12,369 nt of DNA from Thalassiosira profunda (lineage: Eukaryota > Bacillariophyta > Thalassiosirophyceae > Thalassiosirales > Thalassiosiraceae), in contig JALLAP010000512.1 in NCBI GenBank assembly GCA_036939355.1, positions 1 through 12,369 on the forward strand. The letters run 5' to 3'. Below, one piece after another: positions 8,369 through 12,369 of the stretch. Each line of letters opens with the position of its first letter. The stretch's first letter is position 1. The notes beneath the pieces were generated by a model. That model ran no database searches. It was not told the origin of the DNA and worked only from the letters and a program-made list of their open reading frames with translations. A program made the position numbers and the translations under genes.

Positions 8369-8542
8369 AATCTCGTCTTATACTCAATCGTAACCTTCAT
8401 AACTACATTTACATCACTCAATTGTGCATGGCAATAAGAACAGCTGAGCATCTCACTCCAAGTAAGACGCGCGCTTTGTTCCCCCAAACGTGCCACCCCG
8501 ACTCCAAGTCGAGGTGCATGTCGATTCGCTGCCTCCCAGTGT

Positions 8543-9649
8543 TCAGTGGTCGCCCAGACTATCTCCCGGCACCCCAGCATCTCCGCCCGGGTTGCAGCAC
8601 ACGCACTTCTCGGATTTGTGGGATTCGATATCGACCACATCAATGACATTGCCGCGAACATCCATCTCCAACGCAAGAGGAGACTCGAAGCCGTAGACCC
8701 TCCGCTGCCCGTAGAGAAACACGTTCTTGGCCCGTTCCTCTCCAAAGTCAAGGTCGCATTCCTCGAAAGCTTTGGATATCATGGTCGTCTTGTCGGCAAG
8801 AACCAAGTGCTCCTTTTCAGAGGAGTAGCGAAGGGTGACCGCGACTTTGTCGGGGTGATTCACCTGGATCTCTCCGCCATCCTCAAGGCCCAACCTAAGG
8901 CAGGTATCTTCACCGCTGATGGCCCTGCCATCAGCGGTGAATTGAAGCTTCTCAATGTCACCCTCTGTCATTTTCTTTGTGCTTTCATTCTCCTCCAATA
9001 TGATGTCGCGGTAATAGCTCGTGAGGATCGACAGGGGCTCCCTCCTGTTGACATGAGGGAACGTTGTCACAATCCCATCCTGGTCGTTCACATCGATCGA
9101 AATGCTATCCCAGAGCTCCGCATCGTACGAGCCGAAGCGCTCTGTTAGCGCCTCCATCGTAACCGCAACCACTCGTTGCAGTTCTTTGCCCTCGCAGTCC
9201 CTGCTGCCAAGGCTGAGAACGTGGCCCATCAAATCCCTCATGTCCGTGGAGTAGTCATCCATTTCGATGTGCTCACCCCACATCGCATCCACCGGCCAGC
9301 ATGGCACGAACTTCGTTTCGTCCCAGTCCTCATGCTCCTTCTTCACAACAAGAAACTGGCGGTACGACGCAAAAATCCTCTTCGTCTCATCCCGATCCCA
9401 CCCGTGCTCCTTCATGCATCGCTCAATCAACGTCGCCGCCTTCTCCACGTTGATCGCCCACCAGTTTTGCTCGTGCACGTCGTCCGTCTCGGCCTCCTGC
9501 AGGAGCGACTCCCGACCGTTGGTGCCCGCGGGCCGATTTTCCTTGTCGTTAGGGTTCGGTGGAGGTTTGGTGCCGGCCTTCTGGCGGGTGCTCTTGCGGA
9601 GGGGGGCGGGCTTGGCCCCCGCCTTGCGATTGGATTTCGTCGGGGCCAT
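8543..9649 (-). CDS. Protein with two tandem SUMO-like (Rad60/NIP45-type) domains, 368 aa
   Basis: Single-exon protein. Residues 1-30 are basic (SNRKAGAKPAPLRKSTRQK), suggesting nuclear localisation or nucleic-acid contact. Residues about 62-150 form a helical domain with YRQFLVVKK, then VDAMWGEHIEMDDYSTD. This resembles the VDxxWHxHI...Y..D core of GRDP-like domains, but with Gly-Glu in place of His-x before the retained His127. SUMO-like domain 1 (about 183-264) shows PLSILTSYYRD, LQFTADGRAISGEDT and LGLEDGGEIQV. SUMO-like domain 2 (about 268-341) shows KTTMISKAFEEC, FLYGQRRV and SPLALEMDVRGNVIDVV. Both match the SUMO hallmark of a DG/GQ turn followed by L.xEDGDxI. Tandem SUMO-like domains are the hallmark of Rad60/Esc2/NIP45 genome-stability proteins. 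A Cys-rich tail (CVCC) ends in PGGDAG...; no processed diglycine is evident at the domain end. Rad60 orthology is unproven. Confidence 0.75.
   Translation of the reverse strand: MAPTKSNRKAGAKPAPLRKSTRQKAGTKPPPNPNDKENRPAGTNGRESLLQEAETDDVHEQNWWAINVEKAATLIERCMKEHGWDRDETKRIFASYRQFLVVKKEHEDWDETKFVPCWPVDAMWGEHIEMDDYSTDMRDLMGHVLSLGSRDCEGKELQRVVAVTMEALTERFGSYDAELWDSISIDVNDQDGIVTTFPHVNRREPLSILTSYYRDIILEENESTKKMTEGDIEKLQFTADGRAISGEDTCLRLGLEDGGEIQVNHPDKVAVTLRYSSEKEHLVLADKTTMISKAFEECDLDFGEERAKNVFLYGQRRVYGFESPLALEMDVRGNVIDVVDIESHKSEKCVCCNPGGDAGVPGDSLGDH
8909..8941. repeat. Perfect 15-bp inverted repeat with 3-bp spacer inside the SUMO-like gene
   Basis: TTCACCGCTGATGGC at 8909-8923 and its exact reverse complement at 8927-8941 are separated by CCT. 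On the coding (minus) strand it spells residues 237-247 of gene 6 (FTADGRAISGE), the turn of the first SUMO-like domain. It would form a GC-rich hairpin in DNA or mRNA. Confidence 0.9.
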
Positions 9650-10097
9650 TTTTGATAGCTTTGATGCGGCAGGGCGCGGGTGTAATAATTGGAGAGGAAG
9701 GCGTCAGTGATAGTGGCGAGCCAGCAATTGAGAGAGGGAATATATTAGTCAGCAGGGGGGAGTTGTCTCCACATTTAATGATGGCTGAGTGCAGCGCGAG
9801 AGGCCACTCCCCGCGTCCAATGACGCACGCGAGTTGATGGTGGGAGCGCGCGCTCACCGCGGAATTGGCGGCGGCCGCAAGCCATCCAGCGCCATCCCCT
9901 GCACTCGGAGACGTCCCGGCCGGTCCACGCACCTTATTCCACTGGACAACCGTCGCTCCGCTTGCCGAGCGGGCTGGTGGAGAGCGGGGAAGGGAGCAGG
10001 GCGGGGAAGTGGTTGGGTGGAGCTACGTATGTCACTTTTACTACGTATCCAGGTAGGTAACCACACCCTCCCTTTCCTCCGCCGCGCAGGGCTCGAG
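9650..10097. promoter_or_regulatory. Divergent intergenic region between the SUMO-like gene and the F-box/SPRY gene
   Basis: 448 bp between divergent starts, with no supportable gene. Toward gene 6 it has ATTGGAG at 9688-9694 (CCAAT on the minus strand) and an AT-rich AATATATTAG near 9741-9750 that could act as a TATA-like element. Toward gene 7 it has two direct copies of CTACGTAT (10023-10030 and 10041-10048), the second continuing into CCAGGTAGGTA. The open frame of gene 7 extends upstream through this region without a stop, but its composition does not look like protein. Confidence 0.5.
10023..10048 (+). promoter_or_regulatory. Paired CTACGTAT elements upstream of the F-box/SPRY gene
   Basis: Two identical 8-mers with a palindromic TACGTA core start 18 bp apart, 50-75 bp before the ATG at 10098. 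ACGT-core sites are typical bZIP targets, and diatoms have many bZIP factors including aureochromes. The factor and function here are inference. The ATG at 10029 lies inside this pair and is in frame with gene 7. Confidence 0.4.
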
Positions 10098-11030
10098 ATG
10101 GCCTCCTTCAGCACCCTCGACGACGACCTCGTCGTCTCCGTCGCCTCCTACGGGGCGCCGGAGGACCTCCTCAACCTCGCGCTGACGTGCCGCCGCCTTG
10201 GGTCAAAATGGGGGGCGGCCTCTCAGCGGGAGTGGCGGGCGTTGGCGAGGGACGCGAAGAGGCAAAAATCCAATGCCGGCGAGTGGTCCCTCGTGAACGA
10301 GGCGGCGAGGTCGGCGATGGAAGAGACCCAGACCGTGGAGGAGAGGGCATGCTTGCCGCTGCGCGATGGGGAGAGCTGGATGGCCAGGTATCATGAGCTT
10401 TTGCTCCTCCGCCGTCCCCTGACGTTTGATCAGCTGTTTGGTAACATTGCTGCAACGGACGAGAGCAGAAACCAAGTCCGCGTCACTACCTATGGCAACG
10501 CCAATCAAACTGCGCTGAGTAACCACATCATGCGTGCCGGGAAGCACTACGCCTCGTTCACCTGGACTGGCAAGGATATCAGGGTCGGCGTCTTTCGTCC
10601 AGCCACAGGGTTGGATATGGAAGGGCTTTCTCTCGTGGTCGCCCGTTTCCCTCTGGTAGGTGTTGCATCATACGGCGCACTGATCAAAGAATTGAATGAC
10701 CAATGGAGCGATTGGGACGTCAACTACTGCGCAGTGAGTTTGTCGGTTGAACCTGACAGCAACGGTGGCTATTGGGGCGGCCGGGCGTGCCAGGATCGCT
10801 GGAGTCCTTATTTGTCTTCCTTGCAATGGCAGGGCCAGGAGGCATTCGAGGAAAACGATACTGTCGGGTTGCTTCTAGATCTGGACGAGGGCACACTGGC
10901 CGTTTATCGAAATGGGAGGCGACTGGGGGTGATGAAAAGCGGTGTCGCCGGCGAGTACTGCTGGGGAGCGAGCCTTCCATACGACCCTCGTGTGTCTATG
11001 AAGATCTCCCGGGGTGCCATCCCTGAATAG
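10098..11030 (+). CDS. F-box-like and SPRY/B30.2 domain protein, 310 aa
   Basis: Single exon. The start ATG at 10098 sits in a good context (CGAGATGG) immediately before the F-box-like segment. An in-frame ATG at 10029 would add 23 residues that look like translated promoter. Residues about 5-50 (LDDDLVVSVASYGAPEDLLN, then LALTCRRLGSKW) fit an F-box-like helix set that would contact Skp1. Residues about 130-305 form a SPRY domain. Its diagnostic strand pair is VGLLLDLDEGTLAVYRNG, then RRLGVMKSGVAGEYCW (256-289), the core 'GLLLDLDEGTLxVYxNGxRLG' found in SPRY proteins. The likely role is substrate recognition for an SCF-type ubiquitin ligase, with SPRY as the binding module; this is inferred from the domains. 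Such proteins are highly expanded in Thalassiosira. The frame stays open for 32 codons after the TAG, see the adjacent repeat entry. Confidence 0.85.
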   Translation: MASFSTLDDDLVVSVASYGAPEDLLNLALTCRRLGSKWGAASQREWRALARDAKRQKSNAGEWSLVNEAARSAMEETQTVEERACLPLRDGESWMARYHELLLLRRPLTFDQLFGNIAATDESRNQVRVTTYGNANQTALSNHIMRAGKHYASFTWTGKDIRVGVFRPATGLDMEGLSLVVARFPLVGVASYGALIKELNDQWSDWDVNYCAVSLSVEPDSNGGYWGGRACQDRWSPYLSSLQWQGQEAFEENDTVGLLLDLDEGTLAVYRNGRRLGVMKSGVAGEYCWGASLPYDPRVSMKISRGAIPE

Positions 11031-11108
11031 GAGTGCTTCTGGGGAATAGACAGCGACTATGATGGGGCAACATATCTCCCGGGGATTCAGCTCAAGGCAG
11101 GTGCCCCC
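10953..11108 (+). repeat. Possible degenerate tandem duplication of the SPRY gene 3' end
   Basis: GAGTACTGCTGGGGA at 10953 (in the SPRY gene) recurs 78 bp later as GAGTGCTTCTGGGGA at 11031, immediately after the stop, with 13 of 15 bases matching. ATCTCCCGGGG at 11004 recurs exactly at 11074. The two matches are collinear with an 8-bp difference in spacing. The sequence between them is poorly conserved, so this is tentative. Confidence 0.35.
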
Positions 11109-11211
11109 ACACGATATAGTTCAATCTGAGCAAAGTGGAAACACGAAAGATGAATACTCCATTCTAACAGCAACAGCTAACATTACTTTCAACCTACAAC
11201 AACCTACTACT

Positions 11212-12369
11212 CTACGGTATCTTCAAATACTTGATGGGCGGCCCTCGTGTCCTGCCCGGAGGCGCAGCGGCCTTCTTCCTCTCCTCGCGCTTCCCCCGTC
11301 TTCGCTTCGTCGCCTTCCGTATCCACGGATGCCCCAACGCCTCCTTGGCCGTGTGCCTCCGCTTCGGATCCCGCTCCAGCAACCCCGCCACGAGGTCCTG
11401 CGCCTCCTCGCTGACGCCCTCCCACTGCTGGGGGTGGAACTCGTACTGCCCCCTTAAGATGGAGCGGTGGACGTCGTGGTCGGTCTCCCCGTCGAAGGGG
11501 ACGACGCCCGAGAGGAGGATGTACAGTATGACCCCCACGGACCAGAGGTCGCACGACTTGTAGTAGCGGCCGCGGAGGAGCTCGGGGGCCATGTAGTAGG
11601 CGGTCCCGNACGGACCAGAGGTCGCACGACTTGTAGTAGCGGCCGCGGAGGAGCTCGGGGGCCATGTAGTAGGCGGTCCCGCACCGGTCCCACATGGGCG
11701 CCTCGCCCTCCCCGTGGCGCTGGGCGAGGCCAAAGTCGACGAGCCGGATGTCCCCCCGCCGGTGGGAGGCGAACAAGATGTTTTCGGGCTATGAAGGAAG
11801 GGAGTGAGAAATTTCCAGGAATAAAGGCGGCATGTATGCCAGCAACGCATGCATCACATCAGTCCTCTCACCTTGATGTCCCGGTGCGCCACGTTTTTGC
11901 TGTGAATGTACGCCACCGCCTCGAGCAGCGGCGCGATAATGTCGGCCGCCTCCCGCTCGGAGAACCGCCCGCCCTCCCCCCGGTCCATGATGGCCTCGAA
12001 GAGGTCGTCGCCCGTGTACTTTTCCGTGACGATGTGGACGCACTCCTCGTCCTCGTAGCACCCCGCCGTCTTCAAAACATGGGGGTGGCGGAGCGAGGTC
12101 ACGATGTCGATCTCCTGCTGCAAATGGTCGAGCCGCGGGAGGAAGCTCTTGTCGACGGACTTGCACGCGCGCGTCTGGCCGGTGCGGCGGGAGACGCACT
12201 CCCGGACGAGGCCGTACTTGCCCTCGCCGAGGACCTTGGGCAGGATGACGTAGTCGTCGAGGACGTTCGAGCGGAAGCCGGAGACGGAGTTGAGGTAGGA
12301 CCGCGCGGAGCCCTCGGTGGCGGCCGTCGCGACGGTGGCGGCCGTGGCGACCGACCGGACGCTGCAATC
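11212..12369 (-). CDS. Ser/Thr protein kinase, CAMK/CDPK-like, partial at the N-terminus and frameshifted by an assembly artefact
   Basis: The 5' end lies beyond the right edge; the visible codons start at 12369 in an Ala/Thr-rich leader. Exons are 12369-11872 and 11788-11212, with an 83-bp phase-0 intron. Numbering from the first visible codon, all catalytic features are present: Gly-rich loop LGEGKYGLV (47-55), ATP-binding Lys70 in ACKSV, Glu86 on helix C, HRDIK (162-166) joined by splicing to PEN, and DFG (184-186). Then come [27 protein letters not shown] and the final HPWI. The order and sequences fit CAMK-type kinases. After HPWI there is only a basic tail ([12 protein letters not shown]...), with no EF-hands or clear autoinhibitory segment, so this is not a canonical CDPK. 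A 73-nt artefact (72-bp duplicate plus N) shifts the frame after DLWS; ignoring one copy and the N, the reading is continuous to TAG 11214-11212. This is probably an intact gene in the genome. Confidence 0.87.
11537..11681. repeat. 72-bp perfect direct duplication flanking a single N (unmerged contig overlap)
   Basis: Bases 11537-11608 and 11610-11681 are identical over all 72 positions and separated only by N at 11609. Both copies encode the same kinase activation-segment stretch ([12 protein letters not shown] to DLWS). Two overlapping contig ends joined with a placeholder N would give exactly this pattern. The net 73-nt insertion frameshifts the kinase. Confidence 0.93.
11789..11871 (-). 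other. Intron of the kinase gene
   Basis: 83-bp phase-0 intron on the minus strand, with donor GTGAGAGG directly after HRDIK and acceptor CCTTCATAG directly before PEN. It splits the invariant HRDxKPEN motif of the kinase, so the boundaries can be set by protein homology as well as by consensus. Confidence 0.9.

Noticed and set aside
8546..9148. 200-codon plus-strand open frame opposite the SUMO-like gene
   Set aside because: It is a mirror of the coding strand, where two SUMO-like domains are recognisable. No independent motif is present.
10051..10089. Possible 5'-UTR intron between AGGTAGGTA and CGCGCAG before the SPRY start
   Set aside because: The interval is under 40 bp, far shorter than the other introns in this window (77-113 bp).
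9789..10097. Upstream extension of the F-box/SPRY open frame
   Set aside because: The frame is open but the translation is low complexity and promoter-like. The F-box-like domain begins right after the ATG at 10098.
12124..12369. Open frame read in another phase at the right edge on the minus strand
   Set aside because: The correct phase contains the kinase Gly-rich loop and ATP-binding Lys. The other frame is Arg/Pro-rich shadow sequence.
1..12369. Search for tRNA, rRNA, CRISPR arrays, transposon termini or viral genes
   Set aside because: No tRNA T-loop, conserved rRNA blocks, regularly spaced repeats, terminal inverted repeats or transposase/integrase/capsid motifs were seen by eye.

Overview
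The window looks like nuclear DNA from a diatom, most likely a Thalassiosira-like centric species. Four things point this way. Short GT-AG introns (77-113 bp) interrupt otherwise compact genes. The first protein has a bipartite plastid presequence with an aromatic residue (Phe) at the predicted cleavage site. A BspA-type LRR_5 protein carries the C-terminal extension I associate with diatom members. An F-box-like/SPRY protein is of the kind greatly expanded in Thalassiosira. The genus is inferred from family content, not proven. A single N at 11609 shows this is draft scaffold sequence.

Eight protein-coding genes strictly alternate in strand (+ - + - + - + -). (1) 89-1164 (+), a three-exon, probably plastid-targeted protein of unknown function. 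(2) 1226-2077 (-), an ABITRAM/Simiate (FAM206) homologue. (3) 2370-4306 (+), a two-exon, 619-residue helical protein with a central 'VSGAG..VNGxY' module and a C-terminal coiled coil. (4) 4393-5673 (-), a 426-residue LRR_5 protein. (5) 6239-8368 (+), a GMC-type FAD oxidoreductase with a hydrophobic insert before its catalytic His. (6) 8543-9649 (-), a protein with two tandem SUMO-like domains behind a basic N-terminus. (7) 10098-11030 (+), an F-box-like/SPRY protein. (8) 11212-12369 (-), a Ser/Thr kinase of the CAMK/CDPK type, cut by the right edge and broken by an assembly artefact.

Convergent 3' ends are 61, 86, 174 and 181 bp apart. Divergent 5' ends are 292, 565 and 448 bp apart, so each intergenic promoter region probably serves two genes. 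The genes do not form one pathway. Genes 6 and 7, and more weakly gene 3, look like parts of ubiquitin/SUMO-related machinery, but nothing in the sequence ties them together.

Points most worth a second look: the 72-bp perfect duplication around the N (an unmerged contig overlap that frameshifts the kinase); a perfect 15-bp inverted repeat inside the SUMO-like coding region; the tandem SUMO-like architecture; the missing second catalytic His/Asn in the GMC enzyme; a chain of overlapping TGATG uORFs before the GMC start; and a promoter motif shared by two divergent intergenic regions. I found no RNA genes, mobile elements or CRISPR arrays.
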